From Anaeromyxobacter soli (GTDB lineage Bacteria; Myxococcota; Myxococcia; Myxococcales; Anaeromyxobacteraceae): a stretch of 64,000 bases of DNA. Below, one piece after another: positions 29,814 through 37,649 of this stretch. The notes under the pieces are model-generated. The model was not told where the DNA came from. It saw nothing but the letters and a program-made list of their open reading frames with translations, and made no database searches. The stretch spans positions 432,597 through 496,596 of the forward strand of contig NZ_JAKZLF010000001.1 of the NCBI RefSeq assembly GCF_022808855.1, read 5' to 3'. Position numbers and translations under genes: made by a program. How positions within the stretch are numbered: the stretch's first letter is position 1; the number at the start of each line of letters is the position of its first letter.

Positions 29814-31527
29814 TTCTTCGCGTGTACAGGGCGTTTTCAGTAGGAGAGAAGTCCTCCATCACGCCCCCGCAACCATCATTAGCAGACCCGGCCCGGCCGT
29901 CCGAAAGGACGGCCGGGTTCGTATTCAGGGCTCCGCGCGCTTCGTAGCGCCGCGTTCCGTTTCGATCCTGCACGGGAACGAGGGTGATCGGCACGAGGAT
30001 GCGGGAGAGCGACAGGCTCGCCCGCTTGGGGGCGGTCTCCGCGATCTCGAGGACCTTCTCAAGGAACCGCGCCACAGCGTCCGGGTCGAGCACCGCGGCC
30101 GACCGCTCGCCGGCCGGCGTCTTCGCGGCAAGGCGCTGACGCAGCGAAAGCAGCGTCTCTTCCTCGAGGCCGAGCTGTTCCGCGAGCGCCTCGGAGAACC
30201 CGGACCTGGCGATCGCGGCGGTCACGTTGCGGACCCGTGCCTCCTGCGCCTTCACCTCCGCTTCGAGCGCCGCCCGCTCGCGGTCGTCGCGCGGGTCCTT
30301 GTGCTGGAGTCGCTTCGTGAACCCGTCGATGAACCGGGCCTGGATCTCCTTCGAGGCGAGGAGCTTCCGCAGCTCGTCGATGACGGCGCGGTTCAGCTTC
30401 CGCTCGGAGACGACGAGGCCGTTCCCGCAGATCGATGCGCCCTTCCCGTGGTGGGCGGAGCAGCCGAAGTTCGCGTAGGCGCGTCCGGCCTTCCGCTTGA
30501 GGCTCACGACGCGCATCGTCGCGCCGCACTCGCCACAGCGGAGGAGTCCCGTGAGCAGGTGGCCGGTGCTGCCGGTGCCGCGGGCGCGCCCCTTCGCGCC
30601 CTTCCGCTCCGCGAACCGAGCCTGGACGCGCCCCCAGAGGTCCTTCGTGACGATGGCGAGCTGCGGCTGCTCGGTCGTGACCCACTCGTCCTCGCCGCGC
30701 ATTCGGTACGTTCGCGCGCCGGTCGCCGGGTCCGTGACCCACTGGCGCTTCTTCCAGACGGACCGGCCGACGTACCGCTCGTTCTTCAGCATGAACCGGA
30801 TGGTGCCGGGTCCCCAGCCGCGGCCGCCCTGCTTGCGGTACGCGTCGTCGTACGGCGCAGGCACGCCTTCCTCGTTCAGGACGTAGGCGATCTGCTTCAG
30901 GCCGTAGTTCTCGGAGTACAGCTGGAAGATGCGGCGGACGACCGCCGCCTGGATCTCATCGATGACCGGGATGGCGCGAGGGTGCTCGGGGTCGGGGGGG
31001 TTCTCCTCGCGGACCGTCCTGTAGCCGTAAACGCGGCCGCCGGCCGAGAAGCCGGCCAGCGCGCGACCCTCTAGTCCGCGCAGCGTCTCGCTCCGGACGA
31101 TCTGGAGCATGGTGTCGTTCACGAGCGCGAGCGCCCCGAACTGGATGCGGGCGCCGGCGGAGTCGGAGGCGATCCCGGTGCTTACGTCGATGACGCGGAC
31201 GTGGGCAGTCGCAAGATCGCGGAATACGATCTGCCATGTGTTCCCGAGGTCGCGGGAGAGACGCGACAGGTCGTCCACGAGAACCGTCTGGAACGAGCAA
31301 CGAGGGGAGCGCGCTTCGGTGAGGAGCCGCTGCAAGTCGGCGCGCTCGAGGTGAGCGCCGCTCTCTGCCGCGTCCTTGAAGACGCCGGCGATATCGAGGC
31401 CGCGAGCTTCCGCGAATGCTCGGCAGCGACGCACCTGGTCGTCGATGGATCGCGCGTCCTGCCGGTCCGTGGAGTAGCGGGCGTAGATCGCGACCGCGGC
31501 AGGGCCCTGACGGATGACGCGTTTCAT
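29665..31527 (-). CDS. Large serine recombinase, element 2, with extended C-terminus
   Basis: A 620-residue large serine integrase. The catalytic serine is in AIYARYSTDRQDARSIDDQV. AAESGAHLERADLQRLL and DDLSRLSRDLGN continue the catalytic domain. The recombinase domain has RRIFQLYSENYGLKQIA. A zinc ribbon LLRCGECGATMRVV with CSAHHGKGASIC and a coiled coil (REAALEAEVKAQEARVRNV-like, residues 410-450) follow. The frame crosses the att core (29873-29863) in the same phase as the first recombinase, then runs 65 residues further. That tail contains CSFPGC-x9-CDGH, a treble-clef-like zinc motif, encoded by DNA belonging to the end of element 1. Start ATG overlaps the preceding small gene (ATGA). 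Confidence 0.92.
   Translation of the reverse strand: MKRVIRQGPAAVAIYARYSTDRQDARSIDDQVRRCRAFAEARGLDIAGVFKDAAESGAHLERADLQRLLTEARSPRCSFQTVLVDDLSRLSRDLGNTWQIVFRDLATAHVRVIDVSTGIASDSAGARIQFGALALVNDTMLQIVRSETLRGLEGRALAGFSAGGRVYGYRTVREENPPDPEHPRAIPVIDEIQAAVVRRIFQLYSENYGLKQIAYVLNEEGVPAPYDDAYRKQGGRGWGPGTIRFMLKNERYVGRSVWKKRQWVTDPATGARTYRMRGEDEWVTTEQPQLAIVTKDLWGRVQARFAERKGAKGRARGTGSTGHLLTGLLRCGECGATMRVVSLKRKAGRAYANFGCSAHHGKGASICGNGLVVSERKLNRAVIDELRKLLASKEIQARFIDGFTKRLQHKDPRDDRERAALEAEVKAQEARVRNVTAAIARSGFSEALAEQLGLEEETLLSLRQRLAAKTPAGERSAAVLDPDAVARFLEKVLEIAETAPKRASLSLSRILVPITLVPVQDRNGTRRYEARGALNTNPAVLSDGRAGSANDGCGGVMEDFSPTENALYTRRINPSGACSFPGCDRPLHGAGLCDGHRNQVRRGVALTPLRPPRRRPKRAA
29863..29873. other. Attachment-site core between element 1 and element 2
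   Basis: An exact second copy of GCCCCCGCAAC, followed by CA so that CCA is encoded here, unlike at the tRNA. It interrupts the reading frame of the second recombinase at the residues Cys-Gly-Gly, exactly where the first recombinase also reads Cys-Gly-Gly. Confidence 0.6.
29892..29917. terminator. Perfect hairpin next to the att core of element 2
   Basis: CCCGGCCGTCC and GGACGGCCGGG form an 11-bp perfect stem with a GAAA tetraloop, 18 nt inside the core. On the plus strand it is followed by TTCGTATTC. Same position and type as the hairpin at 15744-15769 although the sequences differ. Confidence 0.55.
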
Positions 31528-31808
31528 CGCGTGCGTTCCTTCGTCGTGTGGGCGGGACGGCCCTGCTCGAGTGCGAGCTTACCCTCGGCGACGAGCTCGG
31601 CGGCGAGCTCGCCGAGGTCCATCGCCCACCGCGATGCGAGATCGAGGCGGCGGATGGCGCTGACCGGGTCTCGGGACGGTGGGATGACAAGCGCGAGCTT
31701 GTGAGATTCGATGCGCGCCTCGGGCTCGCGCACGACGAACGAGAGCTGCCGTCCGTCTTCGTTCGAGCCGCGGGTTGTGCGTGCTGCAGTGTTCCTTCGG
31801 TTTGCCAC
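31524..31808 (-). CDS. Small protein coupled to serine recombinase, element 2
   Basis: Taking the GTG at 31808 (GAGG seven bases upstream) gives 94 residues, the same length as the counterpart in element 1. It has a basic, disordered N-terminus, a strand plus Pro/Asp turn (HKLALVIPPSRDPV) and an amphipathic helix (DLASRWAMDLGELAAELVAE), then a basic tail. Sequence identity with the element 1 protein is low, but the strand-helix order is similar. Its TGA overlaps the recombinase ATG. Role unknown; recombination accessory or regulator is inferred from position. Confidence 0.65.
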   Translation of the reverse strand: MANRRNTAARTTRGSNEDGRQLSFVVREPEARIESHKLALVIPPSRDPVSAIRRLDLASRWAMDLGELAAELVAEGKLALEQGRPAHTTKERTR

Positions 31809-31841
31809 GTGTTCGCCTCGCGCAGGCCGGTCGTGCCTCCT

Positions 31842-31862
31842 GTGTAGGAGTGTAGGCGTGTA
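31842..31862. promoter_or_regulatory. Three GTGTA iterons upstream of the recombinase operon
   Basis: GTGTA begins at 31842, 31850 and 31858, an exact 8-bp period (GTGTAGGA, GTGTAGGC, GTGTA). It lies 34 bp upstream of the small-gene start in the region shared with the divergent membrane-protein gene. An operator or accessory binding site is plausible. Confidence 0.4.
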
Positions 31863-31959
31863 TCTGACATCGCTGCGGCGTCGATGAGGGGCCTCCTCCT
31901 CCGTGGCGGGCGTGACGTGACAAGCGAGGACCCGGGACATTCCGTTGTACCGTCGGTTC

Positions 31960-32337
31960 ATGAGCCCCGCCTTGGAAGTCGTCTTGTGGTGGGAGCGGCG
32001 CCGGATCCCGTTCAACCTGGCCGTGCTGGCAGCCGGGATCGTGTCAGGTCTGACTGTTCTGCTCATCGGCGGCCGCCTCGTTCACCCAGGCGAGGACGTC
32101 ATCGAGCCGGTTGCTGTCTTCGCCGGGGTTGCCGCGTACGCGTTCGTTGCGAACGCCTGCTACTGCTTGGGCTGGGTCACCGAACTGCTGTGGAGCGGCG
32201 GAGACACTTCCCGCACTGCTCCGCTCAGGAAACGCGTGTTTCGCGTCGGTATCTGGTTCTCGATCGGCGTGACGCTCTTGCCCGCGGTGCTCGTTCCGGC
32301 CATGTGGGCGATCTTCGGGTTCCACCACGGCCCTTAG
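31960..32337 (+). CDS. Small integral membrane protein
   Basis: A 125-residue protein with about four hydrophobic segments: IPFNLAVLAAGIVSGLTVLL, VAVFAGVAAYAFVANACYCL, a short one near LGWVTELLW, and WFSIGVTLLPAVLVPAMWAI. The start MSPALEVVLWWERRR has Arg-rich cytoplasmic-side residues. A TTG five codons upstream is an alternative. No family recognised. It is divergent from the second recombinase operon and so is presumably cargo of element 2. Confidence 0.65.
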   Translation: MSPALEVVLWWERRRIPFNLAVLAAGIVSGLTVLLIGGRLVHPGEDVIEPVAVFAGVAAYAFVANACYCLGWVTELLWSGGDTSRTAPLRKRVFRVGIWFSIGVTLLPAVLVPAMWAIFGFHHGP

Positions 32338-32398
32338 CCGGGACCCGCCTTTCACAAGGTTTCGGGACGTCAGATGGGCACTGCCGGCGTCGCGCCCC

Positions 32399-32404
32399 TA
32401 TAAT
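32399..32404 (+). promoter_or_regulatory. TATAAT -10 element just ahead of mntA
   Basis: A perfect TATAAT lies 7 bp before the mntA ATG (32412). Transcription would begin at or within a base or two of the start codon, giving a leaderless mRNA. No good -35 is seen 17 bp upstream. Confidence 0.45.
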
Positions 32405-32411
32405 CCTGCCG

Positions 32412-32711
32412 ATGCGTCGTGAAGATGCGATCTCGGCCTTGCGCGGCTACTTGCCGGCGATCCGGCGCGACTTCGGCGTGCGCCGAATCGCGCTGTTCGG
32501 GTCCACCGCGCGCGGCGACGCTCGAGAGGACAGCGACCTCGATGTCCTCGTGGAGTTCGAGAAGGACCCCACGTTCCTCTCGTTCATGGGGCTCAAGGCG
32601 TTCCTTGAGGATCACCTCGACCACAAGGTCGACCTCGTCACGCCCGACGCCCTGAAGCCGCGAATGCGCCCCATCGTCGAGCGCGAGGCGGTCGATGTCG
32701 CCCAAGGCTGA
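32412..32711 (+). CDS. mntA: MntA-like nucleotidyltransferase antitoxin
   Basis: A 99-residue minimal nucleotidyltransferase. The motif RRIALFGSTARGDAREDSDL then DVLVEF fits GSx10DxD, with the third acidic residue in KVDLVTPDAL. In MntA-HepT type toxin-antitoxin pairs the enzyme adds AMP to a tyrosine of the HepT toxin and so neutralises it. No Shine-Dalgarno is evident, in line with a leaderless start. It overlaps the next gene by 17 bp. Assignment rests on motif plus partner. Confidence 0.88.
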   Translation: MRREDAISALRGYLPAIRRDFGVRRIALFGSTARGDAREDSDLDVLVEFEKDPTFLSFMGLKAFLEDHLDHKVDLVTPDALKPRMRPIVEREAVDVAQG

Positions 32712-33039
32712 GCGCGACTGGCGTCTCTACGCTGACGACATCATCGAGGCGTGCGGCAAGGTCCGCCGCTTCGTAGCCGGCATGACCTACGACACGTTCG
32801 CGGTGGACGAGCGCACGCGCGACGCGGTGATCCGGAACATCGAGATCATCGGCGAGGCCGCGGGGAAGCTGCCGGCCGAGGTCACGGCGAGGGCGCCACA
32901 GATCCCGTGGCGCCTGATCTGCGACATGCGGAACGTCCTCGCGCACGCGTACTTCGGCGTCTCGCTGAAGGTCGTCTGGGACACGGCGACGACGCAGATC
33001 GACGAGCTCGAGCAGGCTGTCAGAGCACTGCTCGACTGA
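32695..33039 (+). CDS. hepT: HepT-like HEPN ribonuclease toxin
   Basis: A 114-residue helical HEPN protein. RDAVIRNIEIIGEAAGKLPA and PWRLICDMRNVLAHAYFGVS are family signatures, and RNVLAHAY supplies the Rx4HxY motif that holds the catalytic Arg and His and the tyrosine modified by MntA. Length and order (nucleotidyltransferase first, HEPN second, overlapping) match known MntA-HepT modules. It is the last clear gene before the repeat-rich noncoding stretch. Confidence 0.9.
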   Translation: MSPKAERDWRLYADDIIEACGKVRRFVAGMTYDTFAVDERTRDAVIRNIEIIGEAAGKLPAEVTARAPQIPWRLICDMRNVLAHAYFGVSLKVVWDTATTQIDELEQAVRALLD

Positions 33040-33310
33040 CGATCGCAACCTGCGCTGCGGGCGGGCCGGTGCTGCGGTCGTCGAAGTCGCAAAGCGCCCG
33101 GGCGGCGTCGCTTGCGATCCGCGGTGAACGCGGTGCTGCTCGGGTACTGCAGGTTCCACCACGCTGGGCCCTCTCCTCTCCCTCCTCGCTGACTTGGGCC
33201 CACGCCGCGTATGTCAGCGTCCCCTGGTACTTTTCGAAATACGACCGATGTTCGTAGGCGCGCCCGCCTCGCCAACCGACCACCCACTCCCAACAACTCG
33301 GAGTGGGAAA

Positions 33311-33397
33311 GAACCGGGGTCAAGCCCTTCCACTTTCCACTTGTCCGTCAGCGAGAACCGGGGTCACGCCCTTCCACTTTCCACTTGTCCGTCAGCG
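33311..33397 (+). repeat. Two tandem 43-bp GGGGTCA-type repeats
   Basis: Copies at 33311-33353 and 33355-33397 differ at one base (CAAGCCC versus CACGCCC) and are separated by one A. Each reads GAACCGGGGTCA, then AGCCCTTCCACTTTCCACTTG and GTCCGTCAGCG-type tail. Related shorter copies occur at 33601, 33738, 34971 and 43476. Confidence 0.85.
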
Positions 33398-33600
33398 TAT
33401 TCGCCGCACACCGCGGCGAAGGACCGGTGACGACCCGCGAGACTACGCGTTCCAGCCTACCAGCGGGTCCCGCGACGCCTCGTTCTGTCGCAACTCGGCT
33501 CAGGATCCTGCCGCTTGCTCGACGTGGCCGGCTGCGCCCCGTGCGCCCCCGCGGTGGCGCAGGGATCGCGGCGTACGGACAACTCGACGTAGTCGTCAAC

Positions 33601-33627
33601 GAGTGGCAAGTGGAAGGTCTTGACCCC
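33601..33627 (-). repeat. Inverted copy of the GGGGTCA-type repeat
   Basis: On the minus strand it reads GGGGTCAAGACCTTCCACTT, then GCCACTC, matching the 5' two-thirds of the tandem copies. Confidence 0.7.
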
Positions 33628-33737
33628 CTGGATCGACGATCCGGTCGCGACGTGCCTGCCGGACCTCAGCGATCCCCCTCGTCGACCTCTCGCCGGTCTG
33701 CTCGTAGGCCCAAACGCGAACGGGGCGGCGACGTGGC

Positions 33738-33753
33738 ACCGGGGTCAAGCCCT
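33738..33753 (+). repeat. Partial copy of the GGGGTCA-type repeat
   Basis: ACCGGGGTCAAGCCCT matches the first 16 bases of the repeat core exactly and then diverges. Confidence 0.6.
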
Positions 33754-33861
33754 GGTTGGCTTCGATATGGCGTCCGAGGCGGCGCTCGACCGACCTCCTG
33801 CCTGCACCGTCATGGCTGTGGCGTTGCGCCGCGCCTAGATCCCGCGGCTAGGAGGGCGGCC

Positions 33862-34962
33862 ATGGAGCAGCAGCATGGAGCCGCGGCGTCCACGCGGGCC
33901 ACACCGGACCCGCAGGCGGTGGAGGCGTTCGGGAGCCGGCTCGTCGCCATGCTCGACGACGCCGGGACGGCGCTCATGACCTCGATCGGCCACCGCACGG
34001 GGCTCTTCGACGCAATGGCGCGCCTGCCGCCCGCGACGAGCGAGGAGCTCGCGCGCGAGGCGCGGCTGGACGAGCGGTACGTTCGCGAGTGGCTCGGCGC
34101 GATGACGACGGCGAGGATGGTCGAGTACGAGCCGCGAGGCGGCCGGTACCGCCTGCCCGCCGCGCACGCGGCGCTCCTCACGCGCGCCGCCACGCCCAAC
34201 AACGTCGCGGTCTACGCGCAGTACGTCGCGCTGCTCGGGTCCGTCGAGGACAGGATCGTCGAGTGCTTCCGCAGGGGGAACGGCGTCCCGTACTCCGCGT
34301 TCGACCGCTTCCACGAGGTGATGGCGGAGGACAGCGGGCAGAGCGTCGTGGGCGCGCTCGAAGCGATCGTCGCCCTCGTGCCCGGGCTCGAGGAGGACCT
34401 GCGGAGCGGGATCTCCGTCCTCGACGTGGGCTGCGGATCTGGACGGGCGCTCGTCGCGCTCGCGGGCGCGTACCCGCGGAGCCGGTTCACGGGGCACGAT
34501 TTCTCCGAGCAGGCGATCGGCGCTGCGCGCGCTGCCGCCGTCGAGCAGGGGCTAGACAACGTCACGTTCGAGGTGCGGGACGCCGCCGGGCCCGTCGGCG
34601 ACGAGCGATACCAGCTCGTCACCGCGTTCGACGCGATCCACGACCAGGCAGATCCCGCCGCCGCGCTCCGCACGATCCGGTGGAGCCTCGCGCCGGACGG
34701 GATCTTCCTGATGCAGGACATTCGCGCGTCGAGCGCTCTCGAGCGGAACGTCGATCACCCGCTCGCGCCGTTCCTCTATGCCGTATCGGTCATGCACTGC
34801 ATGACCGTCTCGCTCGCGCAGGGCGGGGCCGGGCTCGGGACGATGTGGGGCGAGGAGCGCGCGCGGGCGATGCTCGCGGACGCCGGCTTCGGCGAGGTGT
34901 CGATCCACACGCTGCCGCACGACATCCAGAACTGTTTCTACGTGGTGCACGCGGCTGGATGA
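33862..34962 (+). CDS. Class I SAM-dependent methyltransferase with N-terminal winged helix
   Basis: A 366-residue protein. The N-terminal part (about 20-115) is a winged-helix dimerisation domain as in O-methyltransferase-like proteins (TALMTSIGHRTGLFDAMARL, ELAREARLDERYVREWLGAM). The methyltransferase domain has motif I VLDVGCGSGRALVALA, the acidic residue in FTGHDFSEQAI and a post-motif DAIHDQADP. ATG at 33862 has AGGAGGG eight bases upstream, whereas the longer frame runs through repeats. Substrate unknown. A repeat copy starts 8 bp behind the stop. Confidence 0.88.
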   Translation: MEQQHGAAASTRATPDPQAVEAFGSRLVAMLDDAGTALMTSIGHRTGLFDAMARLPPATSEELAREARLDERYVREWLGAMTTARMVEYEPRGGRYRLPAAHAALLTRAATPNNVAVYAQYVALLGSVEDRIVECFRRGNGVPYSAFDRFHEVMAEDSGQSVVGALEAIVALVPGLEEDLRSGISVLDVGCGSGRALVALAGAYPRSRFTGHDFSEQAIGAARAAAVEQGLDNVTFEVRDAAGPVGDERYQLVTAFDAIHDQADPAAALRTIRWSLAPDGIFLMQDIRASSALERNVDHPLAPFLYAVSVMHCMTVSLAQGGAGLGTMWGEERARAMLADAGFGEVSIHTLPHDIQNCFYVVHAAG

Positions 34963-34970
34963 CCGCCCAA

Positions 34971-34998
34971 GGGGTCAAGACCTTCCACTTTCCACTTG
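34971..34998 (+). repeat. GGGGTCA-type repeat copy behind the methyltransferase gene
   Basis: GGGGTCAAGACCTTCCACTT followed by TCCACTTG, nearly identical to the tandem copies. It begins 8 bp after the methyltransferase stop codon. Confidence 0.75.
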
Positions 34999-35244
34999 CT
35001 CTAGCCCATTCCTCGCGGGTTCGCGTGGTGCTACCGGACCGAGCGGGCCTTCGCCCCGCTCTCCGGCCTCCTCGCATCCGGCGGGCTCGTGACGCGCGCC
35101 GCGACGAGGGCCGCCGCCGTCAGCCGGCGAGGTACGCTACCAGCACGGACAGGCGTACAAGTCACGGTGCCGCGCCCCCAGATGAACGGCACCCCGCTGC
35201 GGCGGACCCGCGCGTAACTGGTTCAACCAACGCGGAGGTGGCCG

Positions 35245-35733
35245 ATGAGGCGCGCGATCTGGTGGATGGGGGCTGCGCTCCTGCTCGTCGCTTGCGGACA
35301 GGAGATCGCGCAGGAAAAGGAGGAGAGACTCGTTCAACGATCAGAAGCGCTGACGGTCGAGCCGGCCGGTATCGCAACGAATTCTCATTGCGCGAAGGTG
35401 GGCCGAATCTACTGGTGCTACGACCCGGACTACAGCACAGCCGGAACGGTCGGGTGCACGGCGATGTGTGAATCGATCGGGCAGCGCCTGATCCGCAATG
35501 ACACGAAGTGGTTCAACGCGCAAAACTCGTTGGCTGAATGCAACGCGATTGCGACCGCGCTCGAGCTGACGACGGACGAGGCCAACTCCTACAGCAGCTA
35601 TGCCTACGCATGCGCCGAGTACCTCCTTACGCTGGGCTCCCGGAAGCTGCAGTGCTCTTCGGATTCGTCCTGCCCGGACAGCGTGAAGACCGCTCACGAC
35701 GGCGGCCAGGGGCTGGTCTGTCCTTGCCATTGA
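35245..35733 (+). CDS. Cysteine-rich secreted lipoprotein
   Basis: A 162-residue exported protein. The signal is MRRAIWWMGAALLLVACGQ with lipobox LVAC. The mature part has ten or so cysteines (GRIYWCYDPDYS, GCTAMCESIG, ACAEYLLTLG, LQCSSDSSCPDS, LVCPCH) suggesting disulfides. No family recognised. CGGAGG lies ahead of the ATG. GC is lower than in neighbouring genes, which hints at acquisition or relaxed selection. The 200 bp behind it holds only an unassigned open stretch ending near 35861. Confidence 0.75.
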   Translation: MRRAIWWMGAALLLVACGQEIAQEKEERLVQRSEALTVEPAGIATNSHCAKVGRIYWCYDPDYSTAGTVGCTAMCESIGQRLIRNDTKWFNAQNSLAECNAIATALELTTDEANSYSSYAYACAEYLLTLGSRKLQCSSDSSCPDSVKTAHDGGQGLVCPCH

Positions 35734-35940
35734 CGGGCCTCGTCACGACGGAGCGTGTGTTGCACCCGCGGCGCAACCTCGTGCTGCGGGTGCTGCCGCT
35801 GCCGGCCCACACGGCCATCCTCTCGCTCGACGGCGAGCACCTGCGCTTGCGCGCCACCTGAGCCCACGACAGACCCTGCTCGCTCTGAGCGGCCGCCTCC
35901 AGTCCGCGAGGCCGGGCCTGCCCTTCACCCCAGGATCCGG

Positions 35941-36324
35941 TCATTCGACCAGCGGCTGGGTCGCGTTCCGCGCGTGGCTCCGGAGCGCCGCGGCGGTCCA
36001 GAGCGCGCCGGCGAGGTCGATCACGCCGACCAGGATGAGGATCGGCTTGGCCAGCCCGGCGAGGACGAACGCGACGAAGAAGACGAGCACCCCCACGCGC
36101 GCGTGAACGGTGAGCCGCGCGTGCGGGAGGAACTCCTCGCGCCCGAGCCGGACGTTGAAGTAGGCGATGACGAGCACCAGCACGCCGACGACGCGGATCC
36201 AGACCTCCTCCGTCGGCGGCAGGCCGAAGATCCCGAGCAGGAGGTTCGGAACGAGGACGAGCCCCATTCCGAAGCCTGCGAGATACCAGCCGAAGACGAT
36301 GAGTGAACGAGCGACTCTGGACAT
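35941..36324 (-). CDS. Small membrane protein, four helices
   Basis: A 127-residue integral membrane protein starting MSRVARSLIVFGWYLAGFGM. Hydrophobic segments include GMGLVLVPNLLLGIFGL, VVGVLVLVIAYFNVRLG, VGVLVFFVAFVLAGLAK and ILVGVIDLAGALWTAAAL. GGAGGCGTAC precedes the ATG. No enzymatic motif. It resembles short uncharacterised proteins annotated as hypothetical membrane proteins. Confidence 0.75.
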   Translation of the reverse strand: MSRVARSLIVFGWYLAGFGMGLVLVPNLLLGIFGLPPTEEVWIRVVGVLVLVIAYFNVRLGREEFLPHARLTVHARVGVLVFFVAFVLAGLAKPILILVGVIDLAGALWTAAALRSHARNATQPLVE

Positions 36325-36463
36325 GTACGCCTCCCAGGGATGAACGCGACACGCTAGCAGGAGAGCGCACGATGCGCGGCACCGGAGCGGATCGAGCAGG
36401 ACTCCGGGCACCAGGACCGACTCGACCGCGAGCCTGGAAGATGGTCGCAGTGGCTGGGACTCG

Positions 36464-37363
36464 ATGTCCGAACTCGCTCGAGGAGTAGCCGTCACCATCG
36501 CGTTGGCCCTCCCCCTGTCGCTCGCAGCCGCTCCCGCCGCCTCCGACCCTGCACGGGAGTGGCCCGGGCTCATCCAGGCTGGTGACCTCGCCGCCGTGAA
36601 GGCGACCTGTGAAGCCTGGCTCAAGGCCGTCGAAGGCCACACGCGAGCCGAGGGTCACAAGTGCCTCGCGAACGTAGAGGTCGGACTCGCAGCCCGCGCG
36701 GCCGGTGACGCGAAGGCGGATGCCAGGGCGGCGCGGACCAGGAGCTCGCGGGCTTCCGTCGCGCCGTGAAGCACCTCGACACGGCCATCGAGCTCGCGCC
36801 CGGCGACCTGAGCCTCCATCAAGGGAGGCTCCACCTGCTCCGGATGGCGGGGCTGATGGCAGAGATGACGACCGCGCTAGAGAGCAGCATCCGGCGTCAT
36901 CCGGGATCGGATTGGCTCGACGCGTGGAAAGCCTACCCGCGCGAGTACTACGAGGCCCGGCAGTTCCAGGAGGCCGTCCTGCTGTACCGCGTGCTCGACC
37001 GTCACTTTCCGGACGACCACACCATTCTCTCGAACATGGGCGCCGCTCTCGCCATGCTCGAACGCGACGCCGAGGCCCTGGAGTGCTTCCAGCGGGCGGT
37101 GAAGCTCTCGCCGGACGACCCCATCGACAAACTGGAACCTCGCGCGTCTGTACGACTTCATGGGCACGCTCGACGAGGCGCAGAGCGGGTACGAGCACGC
37201 GCTCGCGCTCGCGCATGACGACGCCGCTCGCGCGAGGGGTATGTGCGCATACGCCGAGTTCCTGGAAATGAAGCGTGGCGACCGCAAGCGCGCGTGCGTG
37301 CTCCAGCGGAAGGCATCATGTCCGTCGCAGACGGCGTGCGTGGTATTGCCGGCGAGTCTCTGA
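36464..37363 (+). pseudogene. TPR-repeat exported protein gene with two frameshifts
   Basis: The first frame begins MSELARGVAVTIALALPLSL, a signal peptide, and reads to about 36715. Between there and 36735 the phase shifts to ADQELAGFRRAVKHLDTAIE and TPR-like units (HFPDDHTILSNMGAALAMLE, RDAEALECFQRAVKLSPDDP). Near 37131 it shifts again to WNLARLYDFMGTLDEAQSGY with EHALALAHDD and ends at 37363. The three pieces form one coherent tetratricopeptide protein of about 300 residues. Disabled gene or sequence error. Confidence 0.65.
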
Positions 37364-37649
37364 CGCGGAGGCTCGTTCGTGGTCGCCTCCAGGGTACCGA
37401 TGGCTGGGAAGGTCCTGAGTTGCGACACGAGGCCATCGAGCTCGATGGCACGCCGGAGGATCGAGAGGAACTCGCCGGCCCACCATCAGGCGATGACCCT
37501 CAGAGGCCGTCGTCTGGAGCTGCTGCCTGCCACGCCTCGAGGCTGGCGGCCTCCCGCCCACAAGATGTCGTGTTTCACGACGTCGCTCGTTAAGAGGAGA
37601 TGTTCATCCGGCCGCTCCACAGGCAAAGCGGCAGATCGAAGGGCGGGCG
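37364..37649. other. Gap without recognised gene
   Basis: About 290 bp between the TPR pseudogene and the DUF1801 gene. No protein pattern, repeat or terminator stands out. Confidence 0.4.

Larger units (their letters stand above)
33040..33861. other. Noncoding, repeat-bearing stretch
   Basis: About 820 bp without a credible gene. It holds two tandem 43-bp repeats, one inverted and one partial copy of the same repeat family, and an 8-bp inverted repeat (CCCACTCC at 33283 with GGAGTGGG at 33300). GCCCCCGC near 33545 is a partial match to the att core, but too short to call the right end of element 2. Confidence 0.5.

Noticed and set aside
32402-32410. AATCCTGCC shared with the tRNA T arm as an att remnant
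   Set aside because: Nine bases only, in the mntA start region, and lacking the core itself; most likely chance.
33283-33307. CCCACTCC/GGAGTGGG inverted repeat as a terminator of hepT
   Set aside because: It is more than 240 bp past the hepT stop and is followed by AAAGAACC rather than T residues.
33544-33552. GCCCCCGC as the right end of element 2
   Set aside because: Only eight GC-only bases match the core, the AAC is missing and no hairpin or tRNA-like sequence accompanies it.
34963-35244. Open plus-strand stretch ending VTVPRPQMNGTPLRRTRA before the Cys-rich lipoprotein
   Set aside because: No start, no ribosome site and no recognisable family; insufficient for a gene or named remnant.
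35734-35861. Short frame reading LVTTERVLHPRRNLVLRVLP
   Set aside because: It has no start of its own and no recognised family; possibly a gene scrap but unsupported.
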